A DNA stretch of 15,824 nucleotides from Desulfovibrio sp. (GTDB taxonomy: Bacteria; Desulfobacterota; Desulfovibrionia; Desulfovibrionales; Desulfovibrionaceae). The notes beneath the pieces were generated by a model that worked only from the letters and a program-made list of their open reading frames with translations, ran no database searches and was not told the DNA's origin. A program made the position numbers and the translations under genes. Location: contig JAIWOE010000076.1 of the NCBI GenBank assembly GCA_020217165.1, positions 1-15,824 of the forward strand. The letters run 5' to 3'. Shown here one piece after another: positions 7,580-14,713 of the stretch (the stretch's first letter is position 1; each line of letters starts with the position of its first letter).

Positions 7580-8794
7580 ATGGCCGCAACTGGCAAACTC
7601 TATCTGGTGCTCATGGGCCTGCCAGCCACGGGCAAGTCCGTGCTGGCGCGCAAACTGCAGGAAACCCTGGCTGGCGACGGCCGCAACGTCCGAATTTTCA
7701 ACAACGGGGATGTGCGCCGCCGCCTGTTTCCTCGCAACACGTCCTTTGCGGAATTCTATAACCCGGATAATGCGCAGTATTCCGCCCTGCGGGATGAGAT
7801 TGCCCTCATCAACATTTATGAAGCCAAGAACTGGCTGATGGAAGGCGGCGAAATCGCCATCCTGGACGCCACCAACGTCAGTCGCGCCCGCCGGGCCAAA
7901 ATCGAATCCCACCTGCACGAGCATCCCATTCTGTACATCGAGACCGTCAACAACGATCCGGAACTCTACGCCTATTCCATCGATCGCAAAACCCGGCTGC
8001 CGGAATTCGCCCACCTGTCTTACGAAGAGGCCCGGCAAAGCTTTGAAGAACGCATCAACTTTTACCGCAAGCTGTACTGTCCCCTGAACGACGAGCGGAA
8101 CCATCTGGTGCTGGACACCCTGAACAACCGCGTCCTCAAGGAGCATATTCAGGACCACATTCCGCATTACTTTCAAATTCGTGACCTACTGGTGGCGGAC
8201 TGGGTCAAGGGCCTGTATCTGGTACGCCACGGGGAAACCACCTGGAACGCGGAACAACGCATCGGTGGCGATCCCCTGCTCAACGACCGCGGCCATGCCC
8301 AGGCCCGTGCCATGGCCGAACGCCTCAAAGGCCTGCCCCTGGGCTTCGTCTTCACCAGTTCCAGGCAGCGCACCCACCAGATGGCCGAGCCCCTGCTCTG
8401 CGCCAGACCCGAGGCCCGGCACATGGTGATCAAGGAATTCGACGAAATCCACGCCGGCATCTGCGAGGGCATGACGTATGAAGAAATGCGGCGGACACTG
8501 CCCCAGGAATTCTCCGCCCGCAGCGCGGACAAATATCAGTATACCTATCCAGGTGGAGAAAGCTATGTCACCCTGCTCTCGCGGGTGGGGCGCGGGCTCA
8601 AGAAGGCCCTCTGGATCGCAGGCATCTCCCAGAACATTTGCATCGTGGGGCATCAGGCGGTAAACCGCGCCATCCTGGCCCAGTTCCTGTTCCGCAGGCT
8701 CCAGGATGTCCCCTACATCAACATCCCGCAAGAAAAGTATTATCATATTATCAGCCTACAAGAACGAAAAGTGGTGGAGCTGGTGCAGTACTGA
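7580..8794 (+). CDS. 6-phosphofructo-2-kinase / fructose-2,6-bisphosphatase-like bifunctional protein
   Basis: This 404-residue protein has two fused domains. The kinase half (1 to about 205) shows Walker A GLPATGKS (13-20), FNNGDVRRRLF (40-50), FYNPDNAQ (59-66), AILDATNVSRARR (93-105) and ETVNNDPEL (121-129), matching the PFK-2 order. The phosphatase half (about 211-404) is histidine-phosphatase type: LVRHGETTWN (214-223, catalytic His217), IGGDPLLNDRG (228-238), the SSRQRT segment (260-265), EIHAGICEGMTYEE (289-302), YPGGESY (323-329) and VGHQAVNRA (356-364, His358). By family, it should make and break fructose 2,6-bisphosphate in the cytosol. No regulatory tail is present. The ATG at 7580 follows AAGGA by seven bases and lies 16 nt after the dsbD stop. 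An alternative is a kinase/phosphatase acting on another sugar phosphate or a nucleotide. Domain identity is secure; the substrate is inferred. Confidence 0.87.
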   Translation: MAATGKLYLVLMGLPATGKSVLARKLQETLAGDGRNVRIFNNGDVRRRLFPRNTSFAEFYNPDNAQYSALRDEIALINIYEAKNWLMEGGEIAILDATNVSRARRAKIESHLHEHPILYIETVNNDPELYAYSIDRKTRLPEFAHLSYEEARQSFEERINFYRKLYCPLNDERNHLVLDTLNNRVLKEHIQDHIPHYFQIRDLLVADWVKGLYLVRHGETTWNAEQRIGGDPLLNDRGHAQARAMAERLKGLPLGFVFTSSRQRTHQMAEPLLCARPEARHMVIKEFDEIHAGICEGMTYEEMRRTLPQEFSARSADKYQYTYPGGESYVTLLSRVGRGLKKALWIAGISQNICIVGHQAVNRAILAQFLFRRLQDVPYINIPQEKYYHIISLQERKVVELVQY

Positions 8795-8970
8795 ATTCCT
8801 GCCCGAGCCCCCCAGCCATGCCCAATGAATATCGCCCACAACTTGACAATATCGTCCACTTTCCGCTCAAGACCAGCCTCCACAGTTGACCGTTTGCACA
8901 AGTTGGGTACAAGAACCCCGGCGGCGGAAATGTTCCGGGAAACTCCCCTCCTTTTTATTGGACGAACCTC

Positions 8971-10707
8971 ATGAAGCTGACATTGCGAACTGTCGTGGTC
9001 TGCGTGGCCGTGGCCTGCCTGCTCTGCGTTGTCGGGACGGTGCTGGCCGCCTTTTTCCTGGCATTGGATCAGGCTGGCCCAGCCGGGGCTGGCGTGGCGG
9101 ACCAGGCCTCCCTGGCCAGGGCCCGCACCACGGCCCTGCTGGCCGGGCTGGCCGCCGTGGCCCTTGGCGCTGGTGTGCTGGATTTCTTCGTCCGCCGGCA
9201 TCTGCTCAAGCCCCTACGGGACCTGGCGGCCTACGCTGATGCCGTGGCCCATGGCGAGCGGCCGCCCTGCGTATCCGGGCAGTTCATCGGCCGATTGGCC
9301 AGCCTGCGCACCTCCCTGTGCACCATGGTGGACACCCTGCACGACGCCCTGGACAAGGCCGACGCCCTGGCCCGGGATGCGAGGGAACACGCCCTGGAGG
9401 CAGACGCCTCCCGTCGCAAGGCCCAACAGCTCATCGTCAAGGACGAAACCCGCCGCACCGGCATGCTCGCCGCCGGGGAAACCCTGGAAACCGTGGCCGA
9501 CTCCATCGCTTCCATGGCCAGGGAGCTCAAGCAGGTGGCCGCCGAGGTGGGCGAAGGCGCCGCCGGTCAGCAGATGGAGGTGGACCGCACGGCCGACGCC
9601 GTCTCCACCATGACCAGCGCCTTTGACCATGCCTCTGCCCGCGCCCGCCAGGCGGCCCACAGCGCCGATACCGCCCGCAACCAGGCCGCCCAGGGCGCCA
9701 CGGTGGTGGATCAGTCTGTGGATGCCATCACTTCCGTGCGCGAGCAGGCCGCTGCCCTGACGGAAAACATGGCCCACCTGGGCCGGCAGGCAGAAAGCAT
9801 TGGTGCGGTGATGACTGTCATTTCCGATATCGCCGATCAAACCAATCTCCTGGCCCTGAACGCCGCCATTGAGGCCGCCCGTGCGGGGGATGCCGGCCGG
9901 GGCTTTGCCGTGGTGGCCGACGAGGTGCGCAAGCTGGCCGAAAAAACCATGCAGGCTACCCGCGAGGTGGGTGCGGCCATCCAGGGCATTCAGCACGGCG
10001 CCCGCACCAGCCTTTCCCATGTGGAGGATGCCTCCAAGGCCGTGGAAGACGCCGCCTCCCGGGCCGCGCAATCCCGCGCCGCCCTGACGGACATCGTCTC
10101 CCTGGCCCAGGGCGCGGCCAACGAAGTGCAGGAGCTGGCCAGCGTCATCGAACAACAGGCCGGCGCCAGCGCAGAGATCAGCCAAGCCGTGACCCGCATC
10201 CATGAAATCTCCGCCCGCACCACCGAAGGCATGCTCAGCGCCAGCCGTACCATCGCCGCCCTGAGCCGCCAGGCCGAGGAACTGGTGACCTGCAACGGCG
10301 TGCTGCAGCTCATCGGCAAGGGGGAGGTGCAGGCCCAGCTGGAGCGCATGGCCGCCGGCATGCAGGCCATGGAGTCCGCACACATGGAGGCGGACATGCG
10401 CCGCGCCGCGGCCGCATCTCCGTATTTTGAGCTGCTGTATGCCACGGATGCCAAGGGGGTGCAGATCACCGCCAACATCGGCGGCGCGGGGCTGCAGCAC
10501 CTGAATGATGCGGCAGCCAAAGGGCGCAACTGGAGCAACCGGCCCTGGTTCGCCGGCCCCCTCAAGCTGCAGGACACTTACATTTCGCCGGTATACGTCT
10601 CCTCGGCCACCAACTCGCCGTGCCTCACCATCTCCACACCCATCTGGCGGGGCGAGATTGTGGTGGGTGTGCTGGCGGCGGACATCCGAGTCACGACCGG
10701 GTCGTGA
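8971..10707 (+). CDS. Methyl-accepting chemotaxis protein with short periplasmic loop and C-terminal Cache-like domain
   Basis: This is a 578-residue chemoreceptor. Two hydrophobic helices (about 7-31 and 54-74) are separated by only about 22 residues, too few for a periplasmic ligand domain. A HAMP-like segment ([19 protein letters not shown], about 78-96) and coiled coil follow. The signalling hairpin tip is [20 protein letters not shown] (287-306) and [16 protein letters not shown] (309-324), the CheA/CheW-binding region. After the signalling domain, about 480-574 resembles a Cache/PDC sensor ([45 protein letters not shown]). With no later membrane segment, this domain should be cytoplasmic. 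No C-terminal CheR pentapeptide is seen. The ATG at 8971 has no good ribosome binding site but is the only sensible start before TM1. A strong terminator follows, so it is the last gene of its transcript. Confidence 0.92.
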   Translation: MKLTLRTVVVCVAVACLLCVVGTVLAAFFLALDQAGPAGAGVADQASLARARTTALLAGLAAVALGAGVLDFFVRRHLLKPLRDLAAYADAVAHGERPPCVSGQFIGRLASLRTSLCTMVDTLHDALDKADALARDAREHALEADASRRKAQQLIVKDETRRTGMLAAGETLETVADSIASMARELKQVAAEVGEGAAGQQMEVDRTADAVSTMTSAFDHASARARQAAHSADTARNQAAQGATVVDQSVDAITSVREQAAALTENMAHLGRQAESIGAVMTVISDIADQTNLLALNAAIEAARAGDAGRGFAVVADEVRKLAEKTMQATREVGAAIQGIQHGARTSLSHVEDASKAVEDAASRAAQSRAALTDIVSLAQGAANEVQELASVIEQQAGASAEISQAVTRIHEISARTTEGMLSASRTIAALSRQAEELVTCNGVLQLIGKGEVQAQLERMAAGMQAMESAHMEADMRRAAAASPYFELLYATDAKGVQITANIGGAGLQHLNDAAAKGRNWSNRPWFAGPLKLQDTYISPVYVSSATNSPCLTISTPIWRGEIVVGVLAADIRVTTGS

Positions 10708-10738
10708 GCAGGCACGGCTTGGCACCAGGATTCAGCAG

Positions 10739-10766
10739 CGCGCCAGGGCAACCTGGCGCGTTTTTT
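10739..10766 (+). terminator. Rho-independent terminator after the chemoreceptor gene
   Basis: A perfect 9-bp GC-rich stem (CGCGCCAGG / CCTGGCGCG) closes a GCAA tetraloop of the stable GNRA class and is followed directly by six T residues (10761-10766). It isolates the chemoreceptor transcript from the hydrogenase operon. It lies 31 nt past the stop codon. Confidence 0.95.
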
Positions 10767-10857
10767 GTTGCATCACGGAAAGAGCACTGCAACACCGTTA
10801 GTAGCATGAAATTCAAATTAATGGCACTAATGATATACGAGTAGTAAAATATTGTTC

Positions 10858-10876
10858 CTTGTTCGCCATGAACAAG
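10858..10876. repeat. Perfect inverted repeat CTTGTTC-N5-GAACAAG, candidate operator
   Basis: Two 7-bp arms are exact reverse complements around a 5-bp spacer (GCCAT). An additional TTGTTC half-site lies just upstream (10852-10857), making two direct copies and one inverted copy. If the promoter candidate at 10916-10944 is used, the centre would lie near -84, suitable for an activator. TTTT follows the right arm, so a weak factor-independent terminator is an alternative reading. No known regulator consensus was recognised. Confidence 0.45.
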
Positions 10877-10915
10877 TTTTCACAAGCAAAGCAGTCGAAG
10901 GCACAGGAAAAAGCA

Positions 10916-10944
10916 TTGACACGCCCTGCAGCCAGGGGTAGATA
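10916..10944 (+). promoter_or_regulatory. Candidate promoter of the hyn operon
   Basis: A perfect TTGACA (10916-10921) is followed after 17 bp by TAGATA (10939-10944), which matches only three of six -10 positions. A better -10 (TATGAT, 10943-10948) lies four bases further, but its 21-bp spacing is too long for an unaided sigma70 promoter. Use of this site would produce a leader of about 215 nt before hynB. The weak or mis-spaced -10 would fit an activator-dependent promoter, but that is inference. Confidence 0.45.
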
Positions 10945-11168
10945 TGATTTCTAACGCCTTACCAAGACATGCATTATCAATGGGTTCATCAGCGCTTCAC
11001 GCTTTCTGGGCCTTGCCCAAGACCATGCGCGACGTTGCACCACAGAGCGGAACTCCGGTCTTTACTGTCGCATGTTCCGATGCGCGCAAGCAGGCCCTGT
11101 CTGATTCATAACAGCGGGTGTGTGTGTCCGAACGGACCTTAGAACTAGAGAGGACGGAGGGTACGTAA

Positions 11169-12113
11169 ATGAAGTGTTACATTGGTCGTGGCAAGGACCA
11201 GGTCGAGGAACGGCTGGAGCGCCGGGGCGTATCGCGCCGCGACTTCATGAAGTTCTGCACGGCCGTGGCCGTCGCCATGGGCATGGGTCCCGCCTTTGCC
11301 CCCAAGGTTGCTGAGGCGTTGACCGCCAAGAAACGCCCCAGTGTGGTGTATTTGCACAACGCGGAATGCACCGGCTGCAGCGAATCCGTGCTGCGGACCA
11401 TCGATCCGTACATCGATGAATTGATTCTTGACGTCATTTCCATGGATTACCATGAAACCCTCATGGCTGGCGCTGGTCATGCCGTGGAAGAAGCCCTGCA
11501 CGAAGCCATCAAGGGCGAATTCATCTGCGTCATTGAAGGTGGCATTCCCATGGGCGACGGCGGCTACTGGGGCAAGGTTGGCGGCCGCAACATGTACGAC
11601 GTGAGCGCGGAAGTGGCCCCCAAGGCCCAGGCCGTCATCGCCATTGGCACCTGCGCCACCTTTGGCGGCGTGCAGGCCGCCAAGCCGAACCCCACGGGCA
11701 CCGTGGGCGTGAACGAAGCCCTGGGCAAACTGGGCGTGAACGCCATCAACATTGCCGGCTGCCCGCCGAACCCCATCAACTTTGTGGGCACGGTGGTGCA
11801 TCTGCTCACCAAGGGCATGCCCCAGCTGGACAAGCAGGGCCGCCCCGTGATGTTCTTTGGCGAAACCGTGCATGACAACTGCCCCCGCCTCAAGCATTTC
11901 GAAGCAGGCGAGTTTGCTGCCTCCTTCGGCTCCCCTGAAGCCAAGAAGGGCTACTGCCTCTATGAGCTGGGTTGCAAGGGTCCCGATACGTACAACAACT
12001 GTCCCAAGCAGCTCTTCAACCAGGTCAACTGGCCGGTCCAGGCCGGGCATCCCTGCATCGCCTGCAGCGAGCCCAATTTCTGGGACCTCTACTCGCCGTT
12101 CTACAGCGCCTAG
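11169..12113 (+). CDS. hynB: Periplasmic [NiFe] hydrogenase small subunit
   Basis: This 314-residue precursor is the electron-transfer subunit of the periplasmic uptake hydrogenase, which oxidises H2 and passes electrons to tetraheme cytochrome c3. The N-terminus carries a Tat signal with the twin-arginine motif RRDFMK (23-28) and a cleavage site after AEA (about residue 50). It exports both folded subunits, since HynA has no signal. All cluster ligands are present: proximal [4Fe-4S] Cys67, Cys70, Cys162, Cys198; distal [4Fe-4S] His235, Cys238, Cys263, Cys269; medial [3Fe-4S] Cys278, Cys296, Cys299. These match the D. gigas enzyme positions after subtracting a 50-residue leader. The Cys-only active-site and cluster set shows no selenocysteine or O2-tolerant six-Cys proximal cluster. 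The ATG follows GGAGG by eight bases. It is first in an operon with hynA, 64 nt downstream. Confidence 0.98.
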   Translation: MKCYIGRGKDQVEERLERRGVSRRDFMKFCTAVAVAMGMGPAFAPKVAEALTAKKRPSVVYLHNAECTGCSESVLRTIDPYIDELILDVISMDYHETLMAGAGHAVEEALHEAIKGEFICVIEGGIPMGDGGYWGKVGGRNMYDVSAEVAPKAQAVIAIGTCATFGGVQAAKPNPTGTVGVNEALGKLGVNAINIAGCPPNPINFVGTVVHLLTKGMPQLDKQGRPVMFFGETVHDNCPRLKHFEAGEFAASFGSPEAKKGYCLYELGCKGPDTYNNCPKQLFNQVNWPVQAGHPCIACSEPNFWDLYSPFYSA

Positions 12114-12177
12114 ACGACCTGCGGCCAGCGCATAGCGCCGTTAGCCAGGAACTTCGTTTCGCACAGGAGAAGACCCG

Positions 12178-13833
12178 ATGTCTGAAATGCAAGGCAACAA
12201 GATCGTCGTCGATCCCATTACCCGGATCGAGGGCCATCTTCGCATTGAAGTGGAAGTGGAAGGCGGCAAGATCAAGAACGCCTGGAGCATGTCCACGCTG
12301 TTCCGCGGCCTGGAAATGATCCTCCAGGGCCGCGACCCGCGCGACGCACAGCACTTCACCCAACGCGCCTGCGGCGTGTGCACCTACGTGCACGCCCTGG
12401 CTTCCGTCCGCGCCGTGGACAACTGCGTGGGCGTGAAAATCCCCGAAAACGCCACCCTCATGCGCAACCTCACCATGGGCGCGCAGTACATGCACGACCA
12501 CCTGGTGCACTTCTACCACCTGCACGCCCTTGACTGGGTGAACGTGGCCAACGCCCTGAATGCCGATCCGGCCAAGGCTGCCCGCCTGGCCAATGACCTC
12601 TCCCCCCGCAAAACCACCCCGGAAAGCCTCAAGGCCGTGCAGGCCAAGGTCAAGGCCCTGGTGGAAAGCGGCCAGCTGGGCATCTTCACCAATGCCTACT
12701 TCCTGGGCGGGCACCCTGCCTACGTGCTGCCAGCGGAAGTGGATCTCATCGCCACGGCCCACTACCTGGAAGCCCTGCGCGTGCAGGTGAAGGCCGCCCG
12801 GGCCATGGCCATCTTTGGCGCCAAAAACCCCCACACCCAGTTCACGGTGGTGGGCGGCTGCACCAACTACGATGCCCTGCGCCCCGAACGCATTGCCGAA
12901 TTCCGCAAGCTGTACAAGGAAGTCCGCGAATTCATTGAACAGGTGTACATCACCGACCTGCTGGCCGTGGCCGGGTTCTACAAAGACTGGGCTGGCATTG
13001 GCAAAACCTCCAACTTCCTTACCTGCGGCGAGTTCCCCACCGACGAGTACGATCTCAACTCCCGCTACACCCCGCAGGGCGTCATCTGGGGCAACGACCT
13101 CAGCAAGGTGGACGACTTCAACCCCGACCTCATCGAGGAGCACGTCAAGTACTCCTGGTACGAAGGCGCCGACGCCCACCATCCGTACAAGGGCGTTACC
13201 AAGCCCAAGTGGACGGAATTCCATGGGGAAGATCGCTACTCCTGGATGAAGGCCCCCCGCTACAAGGGCGAAGCCTTCGAAGTGGGACCGTTGGCCTCCG
13301 TGCTCGTGGCCTACGCCAAAAACCACGAGCCCACCGTCAAAGCTGTGGATCTCGTCCTCAAAACCCTGGGTGTGGGCCCCGAAGCCCTGTTCTCCACCCT
13401 GGGCCGCACCGCCGCCCGCGGCATCCAGTGCCTGACCGCCGCCCAGGAAGTGGAAGTGTGGCTGGACAAGCTGGAAGCCAACGTCAAGGCCGGCAAGGAC
13501 GACCTGTACACCGAGTGGCAGTACCCCACTGAATCCCAGGGCGTGGGCTTCGTCAACGCCCCCCGCGGCATGCTCTCCCACTGGATCGTCCAAAAGGGCG
13601 GCAAGATCGAGAACTTCCAGCTCGTGGTGCCCTCCACCTGGAACCTCGGCCCCCGCTGCGCCGGAGGCAAGCTCTCCGCCGTGGAACAGGCCCTCATTGG
13701 CACGCCCATCGCCGATCCCAAGCGCCCAGTGGAAATCCTGCGTACCGTGCACTCCTATGACCCCTGCATCGCCTGCGGCGTGCATGTGATCGATCCGGAG
13801 TCCAACCAGGTGCACAAGTTCCGCGTCCTGTAG
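12178..13833 (+). CDS. hynA: Periplasmic [NiFe] hydrogenase large (catalytic) subunit
   Basis: This 551-residue subunit holds the Ni-Fe(CN)2CO active site that splits H2. The four nickel-binding cysteines are in RACGVC (Cys65, Cys68) and DPCIACGVH (Cys530, Cys533). Glu18 in RIEGH is the conserved proton-relay residue. The precursor extends 15 residues past His536 (VIDPESNQVHKFRVL), the tail removed by the maturation protease after nickel insertion. The length equals the D. gigas subunit as I remember it. There is no signal peptide; export is by association with Tat-tagged HynB. All four active-site ligands are cysteine, so this is not the selenium type. The ATG is preceded by AGGAG with eight bases between. 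A strong hairpin follows 27 nt after the stop, then hynC. Confidence 0.98.
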   Translation: MSEMQGNKIVVDPITRIEGHLRIEVEVEGGKIKNAWSMSTLFRGLEMILQGRDPRDAQHFTQRACGVCTYVHALASVRAVDNCVGVKIPENATLMRNLTMGAQYMHDHLVHFYHLHALDWVNVANALNADPAKAARLANDLSPRKTTPESLKAVQAKVKALVESGQLGIFTNAYFLGGHPAYVLPAEVDLIATAHYLEALRVQVKAARAMAIFGAKNPHTQFTVVGGCTNYDALRPERIAEFRKLYKEVREFIEQVYITDLLAVAGFYKDWAGIGKTSNFLTCGEFPTDEYDLNSRYTPQGVIWGNDLSKVDDFNPDLIEEHVKYSWYEGADAHHPYKGVTKPKWTEFHGEDRYSWMKAPRYKGEAFEVGPLASVLVAYAKNHEPTVKAVDLVLKTLGVGPEALFSTLGRTAARGIQCLTAAQEVEVWLDKLEANVKAGKDDLYTEWQYPTESQGVGFVNAPRGMLSHWIVQKGGKIENFQLVVPSTWNLGPRCAGGKLSAVEQALIGTPIADPKRPVEILRTVHSYDPCIACGVHVIDPESNQVHKFRVL

Positions 13834-13860
13834 TCCCGGACGCCCCGACGCCTCCAACCC

Positions 13861-13888
13861 AGGAGCCCGGCCTTGCCGCCGGGCTCCT
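13861..13888 (+). other. Intercistronic hairpin between hynA and the maturation genes
   Basis: A perfect 10-bp GC-rich stem (AGGAGCCCGG / CCGGGCTCCT) encloses an 8-nt loop, 27 nt after the hynA stop and 20 nt before the hynC ATG. It has no T-run behind it (GACGTCTTATC follows), so it should not be an efficient terminator. It is better read as a 3' stabiliser or processing element that keeps hynBA mRNA more abundant than hynC mRNA. The structure is plain; the function is inferred. Confidence 0.75.
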
Positions 13889-13908
13889 GACGTCTTATCA
13901 AGGTGTTC

Positions 13909-14406
13909 ATGTCCAACGATTCTCCCCGCATCCTCGTCATGGGCGTCGGCAACATCCTGTACACCGACGAAGGCCTGGGCGTGCGCCTGGTGGAGCACCT
14001 GGAAGCGCGCTACGACTTTTCCGAAAATGTCACCCTCTTTGATGGAGGCACCCTGGGCACGCGCCTCATGGGACCCATCATGGAGAGCGACGTGCTCATC
14101 GTGCTGGATGCCGTGCTAGGCGGCGACGAGCCCGGCGCCATCTATCGCCTGACCGGCGACGACCTGCGCAAGAGTCTGGCTTTCAAAAACTCCATGCACC
14201 AGACGGACTTAGTGGATACCCTTATTTTCTGCGAACTCGCCGGGCACCGCCCCGAGGCCATCATCATTGGCATGGAGCCCTTTGACTACGAAACCATGCA
14301 CCCGGAGATTTCCCCCCTGGTGCAGGAGCGGCTGCCCCTCATGGCCGAGGTAGCCCTCAAGGAAATTGCCGCCCAGGGCGGCAGCTTCACCCCCAAAGCG
14401 GCCTAG
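13909..14406 (+). CDS. hynC: [NiFe] hydrogenase maturation endopeptidase (HyaD/HybD/HupD family)
   Basis: This 165-residue cytosolic protease cleaves the C-terminal extension of the large subunit once nickel is bound, allowing HynA to fold shut and be exported with HynB. The fold begins with ILVMGVGNILYTDEGLGV (8-25). The nickel-sensing residues expected from E. coli HybD are present: Glu21, Asp67 in IVLDAV, and His97 in SMHQTD. Further family motifs are DGGTLG (45-50) and GMEPFDYE (121-128). The ATG at 13909 is preferred over the in-frame GTG at 13903, because AAGG sits about five bases before the ATG and covers the GTG. It follows hynA with 75 nt between, including the hairpin, and precedes the HypC-like gene by 15 nt. 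Its substrate is almost certainly the neighbouring HynA. The symbol follows D. gigas-type usage; hupD or hyaD would also be used. Confidence 0.94.
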   Translation: MSNDSPRILVMGVGNILYTDEGLGVRLVEHLEARYDFSENVTLFDGGTLGTRLMGPIMESDVLIVLDAVLGGDEPGAIYRLTGDDLRKSLAFKNSMHQTDLVDTLIFCELAGHRPEAIIIGMEPFDYETMHPEISPLVQERLPLMAEVALKEIAAQGGSFTPKAA

Positions 14407-14421
14407 CCAAGGAGCGAGCGT

Positions 14422-14670
14422 ATGTGCCTTGCCATTCCCGCCCGCATTGAAACCATTGAAAACGGTGTGGCCACCTGCCGCGTGGGTGACAGCGACACCT
14501 TTGTCAAGGCCTCCCTGCTCCTGCTGGACGGCGTGGCCGGCCCCGGGGACTATCTGGTGGTCCATGCCGGGTTTGCCCTGCGAATCATGGACGTCAAAGA
14601 AGCAGAAGAATCGCTGCAGGTGATGCGGGACATGGCCGCAGTGATGAACGGCGGCGACGTGCGGTTCTGA
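14422..14670 (+). CDS. hynD: HypC/HybG-family hydrogenase assembly chaperone
   Basis: This 82-residue protein of the HypC/HupF/HybG family carries the Fe(CN)2CO precursor with HypD and binds the immature large subunit. The obligatory N-terminus MCLAIPA is present, with Cys2 exposed once Met is removed. The typical beta-barrel motif VHAGFALRIMD (47-57) follows, then a short acidic helix (VKEAEESLQVM). The ATG at 14422 is preceded by AAGGAG. It is the last gene of the hyn operon, placed 15 nt after hynC, and is likely dedicated to HynA. A general HypC may exist elsewhere with hypABDEF, which are absent here. The family is certain; the symbol hynD is by analogy with D. gigas naming and hypC would be equally acceptable. 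Confidence 0.92.
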   Translation: MCLAIPARIETIENGVATCRVGDSDTFVKASLLLLDGVAGPGDYLVVHAGFALRIMDVKEAEESLQVMRDMAAVMNGGDVRF

Positions 14671-14713
14671 TGCAGCCGTCCTTTCGAGGGGCCGCCTCCC
14701 CGTCACGGCATCA
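14668..14713. other. Imperfect inverted repeat spanning the convergent stop codons
   Basis: The 40-bp gap between the hyn operon and the convergent regulator is bounded by complementary arms. TGATGCAGCCGT (14668-14679) can pair with ACGGCATCA (14705-14713) except for a 3-nt bulge, so the two TGA stop codons lie in opposite arms. The loop is GC-rich (GAGGGGCCGCCTCCCC) with no T-run. It might act as a weak bidirectional transcription end, and no better terminator is visible for either operon. Confidence 0.4.

Larger units (their letters stand above)
10767..11168. promoter_or_regulatory. Non-coding control region upstream of the hydrogenase operon
   Basis: This stretch of about 400 bp holds no credible gene. 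Its first half (about 10795-10990) is clearly more AT-rich than anything else in the window, with runs such as ATGAAATTCAAATTAATGG and GTAGTAAAATATTG. It contains a symmetrical element at 10858-10876 and a TTGACA-type promoter candidate at 10916-10944, each listed separately. The second half returns to high GC and would be a long 5' leader. It carries small hairpins: TGGGC-CTT-GCCCA (11007-11019) and the inverted repeat GTCCG-AA-CGGAC (11126-11137). The hynB ribosome binding site GGAGG (11156-11160) is eight bases from the ATG at 11169. No sigma54 box (GG-N10-GC type) was found. Confidence 0.6.

Noticed and set aside
8818..8889. 23-codon open frame (MPNEYRPQLDNIVHF...) between the PFK-2-like gene and the chemoreceptor
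   Set aside because: It has no Shine-Dalgarno, no recognisable motif and a length expected by chance. There is too little support to call a small protein.
10767..11168. Search for a sigma54 promoter upstream of hynB
   Set aside because: TGGCAC occurs at 10822-10827, but no TTGC follows at the required spacing, and other GG/GC pairs in the region do not keep the 10-bp separation.
12025..13998. Long minus-strand open frame (657 codons) opposite hynA
   Set aside because: It lies antisense to a gene whose every motif is verified. Its composition (His/Gly/Val-rich, no recognisable domain) is what strong GC bias at third codon positions produces.
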